Below, one piece after another: positions 8,083-16,763 of a stretch of 64,000 nucleotides of DNA (positions are counted from its first letter, which is position 1; each line of letters starts with the position of its first letter). The notes beneath the pieces are model-generated. The model had not been told where the DNA came from. It did no database searches and saw only the letters and a list, made by a program, of their open reading frames with translations. This DNA is from Eubacteriaceae bacterium UBA1433 (GTDB taxonomy: Bacteria; Bacillota; Clostridia; Eubacteriales; UBA1433): positions 470,464 through 534,463 of the forward strand of contig DCTT01000026.1 of assembly GCA_002329295.1 (NCBI GenBank), given 5' to 3'. The position numbers and the translations under genes were made by a program.

Positions 8083-8793
8083 TTATAGCTTTAATTCGGT
8101 TCCGGGATAAGAACATATTTTTGTGGCATCATCCAGGTGTCTTCCCAAAATGTAAGCCACATGATCCGGTATCCTGGTTTTAAAAGCGTTGACCAGCATA
8201 AAATGTTGGTTGATGGCGGAAGTAAAGTAGGGGTAGTGGTCTTCGGCTTTGGAGGTTAAAATCACAGTGCCATAGGATTGATAGCGGTCGATGATGCCTG
8301 CAATGCTTTGGTGCATCGTTTTGATGAAATCATTTCGGCAACAATCGATAATGACGCGATGAAAATTTTTATCCGCTTCAAACGTAGGAAAGTATTCTCG
8401 CATCTCGATTCCTCTTTGAAAGCCTTCGGCATATTTTTGCATCAGGGCAATTTCGTCATCGGTAATAAATTCGCAGAGGATGTGAGCAGCCTGCAGTTCC
8501 AGGATTCGTCGGGCATGATACACATCAAACATCTCGCTGGCGTTTAGAGCGGATATTCTCAGTTTGGATCCTTCCTGGCGAACAACCAATTTGTCGGCAA
8601 TTAAAAGTGTAATGGCTTCCCGAATCGTCGTTCTGCTCATATCCAATTCGTTGGCAAGCTGAGAAATGTTGAGTTTGGCTCCGGGTTTGATTTTTAAAGT
8701 GATGATTTGGTCGTACAAATAACGATATGCCACGGTAGACAACGTGTCGAAAGGGTATCTTTCAATAAATGTTTGTAAAGTACTGTTGGCCAT
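8083..8793 (-). CDS. GntR-family regulator, FadR/FCD subfamily (copy 1)
   Basis: A 236-residue repressor-type regulator. The winged helix occupies about residues 15-85, with the recognition region LANELDMSRTTIREAI. The FCD ligand-binding domain follows, with the metal-binding pattern of histidines and aspartate (NFHRVIIDCCRNDF, then the QHFMLVNAF helix). It is closely similar to the next gene along its whole length, and both end in ELKL. Such regulators usually sense an organic acid and control the enzyme or transporter next door. The likely targets are the dehydrogenase-symporter operon and its own promoter. Confidence 0.9.
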   Translation of the reverse strand: MANSTLQTFIERYPFDTLSTVAYRYLYDQIITLKIKPGAKLNISQLANELDMSRTTIREAITLLIADKLVVRQEGSKLRISALNASEMFDVYHARRILELQAAHILCEFITDDEIALMQKYAEGFQRGIEMREYFPTFEADKNFHRVIIDCCRNDFIKTMHQSIAGIIDRYQSYGTVILTSKAEDHYPYFTSAINQHFMLVNAFKTRIPDHVAYILGRHLDDATKICSYPGTELKL

Positions 8794-8880
8794 AATAATG
8801 TTTCCATTCTATAAAGTGACATGTATTTTTATGACAATTCCAAAAATCGCAAAAGTTGTTTAGACGCAAAATAAGAAGTG

Positions 8881-9591
8881 TTACAGCTTTAATTCTAATC
8901 CGGGGTAAGAGCATACTTTGGATGCTGTATCCAGGTGTAATTTCAAAATGTGAGCTACATATTCGGGAATAGTAGAGCGAAAAGCGTGAACGAGCATAAA
9001 GTGTTGATTGATCGCGGCGGCAAAGAAAGGATAGTTGTCATCTGCCCGCGTGGTGAGAACAATGGTGCCATAGGCCAAATATCGCTCGCTGATGCCGGCG
9101 ATGCTGCCATGCATCGTGCGAATAAACGGGTTGCGGCATGAATTGATAATGAGCGCGTGAAAGTTTCGGTCTGCGTCCAAGGTTTTTAAATAATCACGTT
9201 TTTTTACCGCAAATCGAAAGTCTTTGGCGTACTGCTCCATGGAATCGATAATGTCAGGCGTAATGTACTCGCAAATATCCTTGGCGGCTTCAATTTCTAT
9301 GGCTTGCCGCACCCGATACACGTCAAACATTTCATAGGTGCTGAGTGGGGCGACTTGCATTTTGCCGGATTCTGTTTGACGGATCAGCTTCAAAGAAAGC
9401 AAAGATGTAATTGCTTCGCGAACAGTGGTGCGAGAGACGTCTAAGTCGGAAGCGATTTGAGAAATATTCAAAAAAGATCCCGGTTTGATTTGTAAATACG
9501 TAATTTGATTGTAGAGGTAGCGAGCAACAATGGCGGATAAGGGTTCAAGAGGGTGCTCTGTTAGCAGTTCCTGAATTTCTGGTTTATACAT
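8881..9591 (-). CDS. GntR-family regulator, FadR/FCD subfamily (copy 2)
   Basis: A paralogue of the preceding gene, also exactly 236 residues when started at the ATG at 9589-9591. That start has GAGGAA eight bases upstream. The frame is open further to 9807, but that extension is hydrophobic and lacks homology to copy 1. The helix-turn-helix (IASDLDVSRTTVREAI) and the FCD residues (NFHALIINSCRNPF, NQHFMLVHAF) align throughout with copy 1. The gene faces away from the dehydrogenase-symporter operon across a 543-base gap with GT-NN-AC sites. A tandem pair may bind related effectors or form heterodimers; this is inference. Confidence 0.88.
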   Translation of the reverse strand: MYKPEIQELLTEHPLEPLSAIVARYLYNQITYLQIKPGSFLNISQIASDLDVSRTTVREAITSLLSLKLIRQTESGKMQVAPLSTYEMFDVYRVRQAIEIEAAKDICEYITPDIIDSMEQYAKDFRFAVKKRDYLKTLDADRNFHALIINSCRNPFIRTMHGSIAGISERYLAYGTIVLTTRADDNYPFFAAAINQHFMLVHAFRSTIPEYVAHILKLHLDTASKVCSYPGLELKL

Positions 9592-10134
9592 ATGTTGTTC
9601 CTCAATCGTTTTGATTTGTGCAAGCAACGCAGTTTCATGGATGATTTCAAGTACTATCAATATACAGTTTATATATAAATTATTGCTTAAATTGTTTTGA
9701 TTTTTGCAAATAAGCTGCTTCAAGAGCGAGGTGGTCGCAGGGACTATAAGAAGACAGGTGGATATAGATGTTGTGAACAGTTTAAACAGAGAAAAAGAAA
9801 AAATCAAGGCGCGAAAAAATGAAAAATCGAAGTAAAAAAAACAGTTTGAACCGATGATTTGATAAATTGGAAATGAAAAAAAGCAAAAAGAAGAATAATA
9901 GAACCAAAGTGTACTTAAAATTTAACATTATGCAAAAAAACATAAAAATAGATAAAAAAATGCACTTAAAATAATCAAATATCAGAAAAAAAGACGAAAT
10001 TGTAGACATTTTGCATAAATATGAAAACAAAATTCTTTTGTTTGAACTCAAATCGTTTTCAGCAACGGACGTTGGAGATGTTTTCAGTATAATAAACAAT
10101 AAAAATACGTTTTGTTGAAAAAGGAGTGAGGACA
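9592..10134. other. AT-rich divergent regulatory region, no gene
   Basis: A 543-base region between the GntR pair and the dehydrogenase gene. No supportable gene is present. It holds a -10-like TATAAT at 10088-10093 without a good -35, three sites with a GT-NN-AC core, a near-direct repeat (TGTACTTAAAAT at about 9910 and TGCACTTAAAAT at 9961) and a perfect inverted pair (TTATGCAAAA, 9928-9937; TTTTGCATAA, 10009-10018). A weak -35 and many repeats suit a regulated promoter. Confidence 0.6.
9771..10009. promoter_or_regulatory. Candidate GntR/FCD operator cluster
   Basis: Three ten-base sites have the GT-NN-AC core seen in FadR-subfamily operators such as that of Bacillus GntR: TTGTGAACAG (9771-9780), AAGTGTACTT (9907-9916) and TTGTAGACAT (10000-10009). 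They lie between the regulator genes and the operon they probably control. Binding is inferred from pattern only. Confidence 0.35.
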
Positions 10135-11220
10135 ATGGTAGAAACAATCCATGTAACGATGGAACAGCTGAAACAAGTGGCCTTTGACACGTTGGTATCG
10201 TTCGGTTTCAGTGAAGAAGAAGCCCGCCACGGTGCAGAAGTGCTTTATGCTTCCGATGTGCGGGGCGTGGACTCCCATGGTGTGGCACGGCTCGAATTTT
10301 ATGAAAACATGCTGGCAAAAGGCATGATCAACAAAGAAGCAAAATTGACGGTGCTTTCAGAGACGCCGGCAATGGCGTATTTGGATGCACAAAACGGTTT
10401 GGGAATCGTTATGGCGCCTCAGGCAATGGACGTATGCATTGAAAAAGCGAAAAAATCCGGTATCGGTATGGTAAGCGTGGTAAACGGCGGACATTTCGGG
10501 ATTGCAGGATATTATGCGCTGAAAGCCGTAAAAGAAGACATGATCGGTTTTTGTGTGGCAAACTCGGCGCCGGTTATGGCAGCGTTTGGAGGCAGAGGAA
10601 CCGTACTTGGCAACAGCCCGGTGAGTATTGCTTTTCCGCAAGGAGCAGACGGTCGAGATTGCGTAATGTTGGATATGGCCTGCAGCAGCGTGGCTTATGG
10701 CAAGATTCAGATTGCAGACCGTAAAAATGAAAAACTGCCCATCGGTTGGGGAGTAGACGAAGAAGGAGTGGACACGGAAGATCCGCAAGATTTGCTGTCG
10801 CGTCCTGGATCGTTGCTGCCCTTTGGCGGAGCAAAAGGATACTGCCTGGGCGTATTGCTCGAAATGATGGCGGCGGTGCTGCCGGGGGCGAACACAGGTG
10901 TAGACGTTGGCTGGATCAAAACAGAAGGTATGAAAGAAAACCTGGGGTATCTGTTTATCGCCATCGATGTCAAACAATTGCGTCCCATGGCGGACATTGA
11001 AAAAGACATCGAATATTACACAACAAAACTGAAAAGCACTCAACCTGCAAAAGGCAATAACGAAGTGTTCTTGCCGGGAGAGATCGAACATAAGAATGTA
11101 AAAAAACGCGAAAAAGAAGGAGTGGACTTAAATATCAACGTGGCAAAAGATTTGTTGAGGTTGGCAAAACAATACGGTCGTCTCGGTGAAGAGGCAACAA
11201 TTGAAGATTTATTTAAGTAA
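10135..11220 (+). CDS. Ldh2-family (malate/lactate/sulfolactate-type) NAD(P)-dependent dehydrogenase
   Basis: A 361-residue member of the COG2055 family, which includes malate, ureidoglycolate and (R)-sulfolactate dehydrogenases and is unrelated to classical lactate dehydrogenase. Conserved parts are DVRGVDSHGVARLEFY (near 40-55), VNGGHFGIAGYY with the catalytic His, and GNSPVSIAFP. The ATG at 10135 is chosen because AAGGAG lies eight bases upstream; the GTG at 10126 overlaps that site. The gene is followed after 45 bases by a sodium:solute symporter, which probably imports its substrate. Substrate identity cannot be read from sequence; a 2-hydroxy acid is likely. Confidence 0.9.
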   Translation: MVETIHVTMEQLKQVAFDTLVSFGFSEEEARHGAEVLYASDVRGVDSHGVARLEFYENMLAKGMINKEAKLTVLSETPAMAYLDAQNGLGIVMAPQAMDVCIEKAKKSGIGMVSVVNGGHFGIAGYYALKAVKEDMIGFCVANSAPVMAAFGGRGTVLGNSPVSIAFPQGADGRDCVMLDMACSSVAYGKIQIADRKNEKLPIGWGVDEEGVDTEDPQDLLSRPGSLLPFGGAKGYCLGVLLEMMAAVLPGANTGVDVGWIKTEGMKENLGYLFIAIDVKQLRPMADIEKDIEYYTTKLKSTQPAKGNNEVFLPGEIEHKNVKKREKEGVDLNINVAKDLLRLAKQYGRLGEEATIEDLFK

Positions 11221-11265
11221 AATTAAATAAATAGATTGGCAAAAAAGTAAAGGAGGAAAAAAATT

Positions 11266-12750
11266 ATGTCAATCACACTAGGTCTTATTATCGCTTATAT
11301 GATTCTGATGCTGGTTGTATCATTCATCTCAACGCGAATGATGAAAAGACAAGACACAGAAAACTTTCTGTTGGCCGGCAAAAACCTAAACTGGGTATTG
11401 GTTGGGGTTATTATCGCCGGATTGGGTATCGGCGGCGTATCTACCGTTGGCGTTGCGGAAAATGCTTACACAGCAGGGCTTTCCGCAGGACACTATTTGA
11501 CGGCTTGGGCAACCGGCGCCGTGATTTTTGGTCTGTTTATGACCAGACGCTTGAAAAAAAGCATCATCGTTACGGTTATCGAGGCGATGGATCAGGCATT
11601 TGGTAAAGTGACCGGCTTTATCGTTATGTTGGCGCAGCTCTTTGTGGGCTTTGCAATTTTTGCCATGCAGATGGTGGCCGGCGGTGCTATTTTGGCATCG
11701 TTGTTGCCGGATATGTTTACGCTGCAAACCGGTATGTTGGCCTCGGCGGTCATTTTTGGAGCCGTTGCCATTATCGGCGGACTGTGGTCGGCGGCGTTGT
11801 CCAATGTGGCAAACTGCATCGTCATTATTATCGGTTTGATTGTCGGCGTTATTGCCGTTGTCAAACACTTCGGCGGTATGGCACATATTGTTGCGGCGCT
11901 TCCGCCCGGTATAAGCGGAGACGGTTCGCACTGGTTCAGTTTGTACAAAGGATATGGTTGGCCCAAACTCATTGCACAAGTTCTTTCGTTAACGGTGCTG
12001 GCACATGCCATTCAAACTTGTACGCAAACGACGATTGCCTCCAGAGATTACAAACAGGCTCGCAACGGATTTATTTTTGCGGCGCTTTTGATGTTGCCGA
12101 TGGGCTTTGTTTCGGCAATACTGGGTATCGTAGCCGCATCGCAGGTTCCGGGACTGGAAAGTGCAAAGCTGGCTTTGCCTGCAGTAATCACACAGATTAA
12201 CCCGTGGATTGCAGGGCTAACCCTGGCGGGGCTTTGGGCAGCTGACGTATCAACGGCAACGGGTATTGCAGTAGGACAAAGCACGATGTTTACCCGTGAT
12301 GTTATGGTAAAATACATTCGTCCCAACATGACTGAAAAAGGTCAGGTTTGGGTATCGCGTATCACCATGTTCGGCATCATCGTTTTGGGCTATTTCTTTG
12401 CTATCAACATGAAAGGAATCATTGATACGCTGATGAAGCTGCTCACACTGTGGACACCGATTGCCGTATTGATGTTTTCTACTTTTGGAGCGCCAAAACT
12501 GGCGCGCAAGAGCTCCGGTATCGTGGTTATGTTAGGTGGTGGAGTATGGGGTATTGCCAGCATGTTTGTGCCACAGATGGTTCTTTATAATCAACCGATT
12601 ATCGGAACGTTTTGTGTATCGGTAGTGCTGTGTCTGATCACGGCAATCGTTGACAAACGTCCTGCAAACTTTGAAGGCGTATACGGAAAATCTATTGAAG
12701 AAGTGGATGCCAGCGACGATCCTGTCGGAGTCGGAGGCGAAGGCGCTTAA
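11266..12750 (+). CDS. Sodium:solute symporter family transporter
   Basis: A 494-residue SSS-family carrier with about 13 hydrophobic helices. The start is preceded by AAAGGAGG. Typical features are the N-terminal helix followed by a TENFLLAGKNLNW segment, the glycine-rich helix GLGIGGVSTVGVAENAY and the GLWAADVSTATGIAVGQSTMFTRD segment, which corresponds to the sodium-site helix 8 region. It likely takes up a carboxylate with sodium. Its pairing with the Ldh2-family enzyme and the FCD regulators suggests use of a hydroxy acid as a carbon source. A terminator follows, so the operon has two genes. Confidence 0.9.
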   Translation: MSITLGLIIAYMILMLVVSFISTRMMKRQDTENFLLAGKNLNWVLVGVIIAGLGIGGVSTVGVAENAYTAGLSAGHYLTAWATGAVIFGLFMTRRLKKSIIVTVIEAMDQAFGKVTGFIVMLAQLFVGFAIFAMQMVAGGAILASLLPDMFTLQTGMLASAVIFGAVAIIGGLWSAALSNVANCIVIIIGLIVGVIAVVKHFGGMAHIVAALPPGISGDGSHWFSLYKGYGWPKLIAQVLSLTVLAHAIQTCTQTTIASRDYKQARNGFIFAALLMLPMGFVSAILGIVAASQVPGLESAKLALPAVITQINPWIAGLTLAGLWAADVSTATGIAVGQSTMFTRDVMVKYIRPNMTEKGQVWVSRITMFGIIVLGYFFAINMKGIIDTLMKLLTLWTPIAVLMFSTFGAPKLARKSSGIVVMLGGGVWGIASMFVPQMVLYNQPIIGTFCVSVVLCLITAIVDKRPANFEGVYGKSIEEVDASDDPVGVGGEGA

Positions 12751-12790
12751 GTTCAAGCATTCTTGAATAAAGCAAGGTTTGGATGTACAC

Positions 12791-12824
12791 AAAAGACACC
12801 TGAAAACTTCAGGTGTCTTTTTAT
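12791..12824 (+). terminator. Terminator of the dehydrogenase-symporter operon
   Basis: A stem pairing AAAAGACACCTGAA (12791-12804) with TTCAGGTGTCTTTT (12808-12821) closes a three-base loop and ends in a T run. Confidence 0.92.
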
Positions 12825-12888
12825 AAGATGGTGTTTCTAAGCACGATTTAGAATGTAAAGGAACAGGGAAAATGAAAAAAAAGGTTTA

Positions 12889-12918
12889 TTGACAGTTGTA
12901 TCGAACGTGAACTATACT
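12889..12918 (+). promoter_or_regulatory. Sigma-A type promoter of the GlsB/YeaQ-like gene
   Basis: A perfect TTGACA (12889-12894) is separated by 18 bases from TATACT (12913-12918). It lies about 50 bases before the start codon of the small membrane protein gene. Confidence 0.8.
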
Positions 12919-12967
12919 GTAAAAGAGCGGAAATCAAAAAGATAAATGCGAAGAGGAAGGTAGTAGA

Positions 12968-13216
12968 ATGGGTATTTTAGGTTGGATGATTGTAGGTGCA
13001 CTGGCCGGTTGGCTCAGCAGTATCTTGGTAGGAAAAAATGATCGCAAGGGGTGTATTGGCAATATCGTTGTGGGTGTTATCGGTGCGTTTATCGGCGGAT
13101 TCGTTATGCGAATTTTTGGCTTTGACGGAATCACAAGATTTAATCTTTGGAGTATTTTGGTAGCCACGCTGGGCGCGGTAATACTTTTATTTATCTTGAA
13201 TGTAATAAGACGTTAA
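12968..13216 (+). CDS. GlsB/YeaQ/YmgE-family small membrane protein
   Basis: An 82-residue protein of the transglycosylase-associated/GlsB family. It has three hydrophobic helices, a glycine-rich first helix (MIVGALAGWLSSILVG) and the conserved GNIVVGVIGAFIGG segment. Members are stress-inducible membrane proteins of unknown mechanism. GAGGAAGG precedes the ATG, a consensus promoter lies upstream and a terminator follows, so it is monocistronic. Confidence 0.9.
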   Translation: MGILGWMIVGALAGWLSSILVGKNDRKGCIGNIVVGVIGAFIGGFVMRIFGFDGITRFNLWSILVATLGAVILLFILNVIRR

Positions 13217-13229
13217 TGAAACAATAAAA

Positions 13230-13252
13230 AAAGAGGGTGTGCCCTCTTTTTT
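13230..13252 (+). terminator. Terminator of the GlsB/YeaQ-like gene
   Basis: AAAGAGGG (13230-13237) pairs with CCCTCTTT (13242-13249) around a TGTG loop, followed by further T residues. A-rich sequence on the other side allows bidirectional use. Confidence 0.85.
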
Positions 13253-13316
13253 TATTGTTCATCCGGTCATTTTGTTAGCAAGATATCGGATATTGCTTTC
13301 AACTCACGTTATCTCA

Positions 13317-13619
13317 TTAAACGATTTGAATTTTTTTGCCTTTGGTATCACCTTTTATTTTTTCGATGGCTTCTTCCCAGGCTTCAAGGCCGATGTCTTC
13401 GTTGTAATAAAGCGGTGTTTCGTTGAGGTGCGCCAAGGCAATTTTTGCTGTGACAAGCCGATCGTCATCGGTGACGTTGGTTTCTTTATCTACGGTGCCG
13501 TGCTCGAGTTCGATATTCATACCTTCTAAAAACTCTTCAACCGTATAGCCCTCTTTATTGAAGTCGATTTTCAATTCTTCAGCGGCTTTTTTTGCATCTT
13601 CTAAAGTAAATTTTTTCAT
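13317..13619 (-). CDS. DUF5661 family protein
   Basis: A 100-residue acidic protein with the DUF5661 pattern: an N-terminal FTLEDAKKAAEELKIDF segment, the core ELEHGTVDKETNVTDDD (about residues 37-53) and the downstream KIALAHLNETPLYY motif, ending in a short basic tail. The family is common in Firmicutes and Bacteroidetes and has no assigned function. AAAGGA lies ahead of the ATG. It is convergent with the GlsB-like gene and divergent from the debranching enzyme gene. Confidence 0.85.
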   Translation of the reverse strand: MKKFTLEDAKKAAEELKIDFNKEGYTVEEFLEGMNIELEHGTVDKETNVTDDDRLVTAKIALAHLNETPLYYNEDIGLEAWEEAIEKIKGDTKGKKIQIV

Positions 13620-13834
13620 GGGATTTCCTTTCTGACCTATTTAAATAGGAGTAATTAAAAAAATGCATAGTACATTTTTATCAACATTATAACACAAAAG
13701 AGCAAAAAAGAGACGGTTCTGACAAAGCAAATGTAAAATGATGGAAAAACATTTTGCAGTTTTGTTATGAAAAGATGAAATACATATTTTTTTCCTGAAA
13801 AAATGGTATGATAAGATATAATATTTTAAGGCTT

Positions 13835-16021
13835 ATGAAAAACACAATGAAAAAAAATAATGGAAAAAATTTAAAAAAATCACTGTTCGGCATGCGACGC
13901 GCATACTCCAAAGTCGATCGGCAGACACTCATGGCTTGTTATGGCAACCGTCTTGTTCCGCAAGATGAAATAGGCTCTTTTAAGGTGCGACCGGGTTTGT
14001 TTACGCAAAACGGTGCAGTAATCATTCCGGGCGGTGTGAGCTTTACGATTCATTCGCAAAATGCAACCGCCGTGTCCCTTGCTTTGTTTCATCGAAAAGA
14101 GCAAGAACCTTTTGCTGTTTTGCCGTTTTTGCCTACCTATCGCATTGGAGATGTGTACTCGATGATCGTGTTTGATATCGATATTGCAGAAATAGAATAT
14201 GCCTACATTGTGGACGGACCCTATGATCCTGCACAAGGACTGATTTTTGATTCGAGTCGATATGTTCTTGATCCTTATAGTCGTGTAGTGGCAGGCAGGA
14301 GCCAATGGGGAAAAAAAGGTCATAAAACGTACCATGGTCGTGTGGTAAGCTCGGACTTTGATTGGAAAGACAGTGTGTCTCCGAATCATCGGCTGGAAGA
14401 CTTGATCATTTATGAGTTACATGTACGGGGGTTTACGAAACACGCTTCTTCTAAGGTGGCGCATCCGGGAACCTTTGAAGGATTAAAAGAAAAAATACCC
14501 TATTTGGTGGAACTCGGTGTCACCTGCGTAGAATTAATGCCGATTTTTGAATTTGATGAATGGGGAGACGATCGCATTTATAACGGTAGGCAACTGTATG
14601 ACTATTGGGGATATAATCCGATTTCTTTTTTTGCACCCAACACAGCGTATGCTTCTAAAGCGGAGGTAAACAAAGAGGGAACAGAGCTCAAAAGCCTGAT
14701 TCGTGCGCTGCACGATCATGGCATAGAGGTTTTTTTGGATGTGGTATTTAATCATACCGCCGAAGGCAACGAACAAGGTCCTTTTATTTCTTTTAAAGGA
14801 TTGGATAACAATGTATATTATTTACTTTCTCCTGAAGGCAAATATTATAACTTCAGCGGGTGCGGAAATACATTAAATACCAACCATCCCGTGGTGCAGC
14901 AGATGATTATGGAAAGCCTTCGCTATTGGCGAACCGAATACAGAATAGACGGATTTCGTTTTGATTTGGCTTCTATTTTGGGACGCAGCGAAGACGGCAC
15001 GCCGATGAACAATCCGCCGTTGCTAAAAAATCTGGCGTTTGATCCGATATTATCGGGTGTCAAACTTATTGCGGAAGCCTGGGATGCGGCCGGACTCTAT
15101 CAAGTGGGCTCGTTTCCTTCCTGGCATCGCTGGTCGGAATGGAACGGAAAATATCGCGATGATATCAGAAGATTTTTGCGGGGAGATGAAAATCTGGCCT
15201 GGACGGCAGTGGAGCGCATTTGCGGTTCTCGTGACTTGTATGATCCGATTTACAGGGGCGAAGACGCGTCGATTAATTTCATCACCTGTCATGACGGTTT
15301 TACGCTGCGGGACGTGTTTTCCTATAACGAAAAACACAACGAAGAAAACGGATGGAATAATACGGACGGTGAAAATTATAACCACAGCACCAATTGCGGC
15401 GTGGAAGGAGAAACAGATGACGAAGCGATTAATGCTTTGCGGCGCAAAATGGTAAAGAATGCTTGTGCCATATTGCTTTTTAGTCACGGCACGCCGATGA
15501 TTTTAGCAGGAGACGAATTTTACAATACGCAAAACGGCAACAACAACCCCTATTGCCAAGACAATGAAATATCGTGGCTCAATTGGCAGCAACGCAAAGA
15601 AGAAGCGGATATTTTTGCATTTTTTCAATATATGATTCGGCTGCGAAAAGAACATCCTGCCATGCGTGACGGTCAAGAAAAAGCACGCTGCGGATTTCCG
15701 AAAGTCAGTGCTCACGGAGAAAAGGCCTGGTATTTGGATCGGGGCAAACAAACAAAAACCATCGGTGTGATGTTTGCGTATTTTGTTCCGGAAAAGAATG
15801 AAGATGATATTGTGTATTTGGCAGCCAACAGTGCGACGCAGGCAAAGACGATGGAATTGCCGTTATTGCCAAAAGGCATGAAATGGAAAGCGGTGATCAA
15901 TACGGCGGCAGGTCCTCATTACGATTATGGCGTGCACGTGAAACAAAGTGTACTGTCCGGACAGTATTTACAAATTGATCAACAAGCGGTCATAGTGCTG
16001 ATAGCAGAAAAAATCCAATAG
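13835..16021 (+). CDS. glgX: Glycogen debranching enzyme GlgX / isoamylase type (GH13)
   Basis: A roughly 728-residue glycoside hydrolase family 13 enzyme that cleaves alpha-1,6 branches of glycogen or related glucans in the cytoplasm. A CBM48-like domain (about residues 40-150) precedes the barrel. Catalytic regions are DVVFNHTAEG (region I), GFRFDLASIL with the nucleophile Asp (II), LIAEAWDAAG with the acid Glu (III) and FITCHDGFTL (IV). No signal peptide is present. The start is uncertain: the frame opens at 13808, but a TATAAT at about 13817 would place the transcript start after it, so 13835 is used and 13847 is also possible. A bidirectional terminator follows. Confidence 0.92.
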   Translation: MKNTMKKNNGKNLKKSLFGMRRAYSKVDRQTLMACYGNRLVPQDEIGSFKVRPGLFTQNGAVIIPGGVSFTIHSQNATAVSLALFHRKEQEPFAVLPFLPTYRIGDVYSMIVFDIDIAEIEYAYIVDGPYDPAQGLIFDSSRYVLDPYSRVVAGRSQWGKKGHKTYHGRVVSSDFDWKDSVSPNHRLEDLIIYELHVRGFTKHASSKVAHPGTFEGLKEKIPYLVELGVTCVELMPIFEFDEWGDDRIYNGRQLYDYWGYNPISFFAPNTAYASKAEVNKEGTELKSLIRALHDHGIEVFLDVVFNHTAEGNEQGPFISFKGLDNNVYYLLSPEGKYYNFSGCGNTLNTNHPVVQQMIMESLRYWRTEYRIDGFRFDLASILGRSEDGTPMNNPPLLKNLAFDPILSGVKLIAEAWDAAGLYQVGSFPSWHRWSEWNGKYRDDIRRFLRGDENLAWTAVERICGSRDLYDPIYRGEDASINFITCHDGFTLRDVFSYNEKHNEENGWNNTDGENYNHSTNCGVEGETDDEAINALRRKMVKNACAILLFSHGTPMILAGDEFYNTQNGNNNPYCQDNEISWLNWQQRKEEADIFAFFQYMIRLRKEHPAMRDGQEKARCGFPKVSAHGEKAWYLDRGKQTKTIGVMFAYFVPEKNEDDIVYLAANSATQAKTMELPLLPKGMKWKAVINTAAGPHYDYGVHVKQSVLSGQYLQIDQQAVIVLIAEKIQ

Positions 16022-16033
16022 ATTGCTTGCAAA

Positions 16034-16068
16034 AAAAAACACCTTCAGCAACGGGCAAGGTGTTTTTT
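16034..16068. terminator. Bidirectional terminator between glgX and the DUF937 gene
   Basis: AACACCTT and AAGGTGTT arms, extended by A and T runs on the two sides, form a hairpin with an 11-base loop. It lies between convergent genes and can serve both. Confidence 0.85.
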
Positions 16069-16082
16069 AATATTTATTATCT

Positions 16083-16667
16083 TCAAAACCCATTGAAAAT
16101 TGTTTCTACGATCTCTATGGTGATGCTGTCATTGTCATTGTCCAAAAATTGAGAAGCAATTTCCAACAAGAGATTTCGTCCTTCTTCATCGGTTTTCCCC
16201 ACAGCGCCCAAGATGGATGAAGTGAGCATCGGTACTTCGTTGGTGGAGATATGTTGATTTTTTTTCTGTGCACCCAAAAGGCCCAGTACCATAGGTGCCA
16301 ATTGGTTGAGCAGTACGCCGACTTGTCCGACATTCAGCCCGGATTGTTTTGCCAGATTTTCTTGTACACGGGCGTTTTTATCCGAAAAGACGTGTCGAAG
16401 GATGCGAGCACCGTCTTTTGTGTCGATGTTCTGAAAAAATTCCGACAAATTATTCAAATCAAAATGTTGATGATCGTCCAGTGCGTATGAAAGCGATCGT
16501 ACTCCCTGAAGGGTAGCGGTGTTGCGATTGAGCGCTTCAAGTAATATGGGGATGGCTATTGTGGCCAGTTGTTGCGCTTTTTCAGGACTGGTATTGGCGT
16601 TTCGGCTGATTTGATTAAAGGAGCCCGAAGTAGACAACAAAGAAGTTAATTGCTGCAAGATGTCCAT
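16083..16667 (-). CDS. DUF937 domain protein
   Basis: A 194-residue protein of the DUF937 family (related to YidB). It is mostly helical, with the family features SPEKAQQLATIAIPILLEALNRN near residues 27-49, where the A-P-I-LL pattern is typical, and a second repeat with LLNQLAPMVLGLLGAQ near 125-140. No signal peptide is present. The function of the family is unknown. The gene follows AAAGGA and stands alone downstream of, but separate from, glpK on the same strand. Confidence 0.85.
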   Translation of the reverse strand: MDILQQLTSLLSTSGSFNQISRNANTSPEKAQQLATIAIPILLEALNRNTATLQGVRSLSYALDDHQHFDLNNLSEFFQNIDTKDGARILRHVFSDKNARVQENLAKQSGLNVGQVGVLLNQLAPMVLGLLGAQKKNQHISTNEVPMLTSSILGAVGKTDEEGRNLLLEIASQFLDNDNDSITIEIVETIFNGF

Positions 16668-16763
16668 AACAAAATTCCTTTCGGTATTCGGTATATAATT
16701 TCAAAAATATTTATATAACAATTATTATAACATGTTTTTGTGCTATAAGTGCAAGTATTTCTT

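Noticed and set aside
9592..9807. N-terminal extension of the second GntR gene to 9807
   Set aside because: The extension is hydrophobic and low in complexity; the ATG at 9591 has a good ribosome site and gives the same length as the paralogue.
16115..16333. Overlapping frames inside the DUF937 gene and other genes
   Set aside because: They lie in alternate frames within well-supported genes and show no family features.
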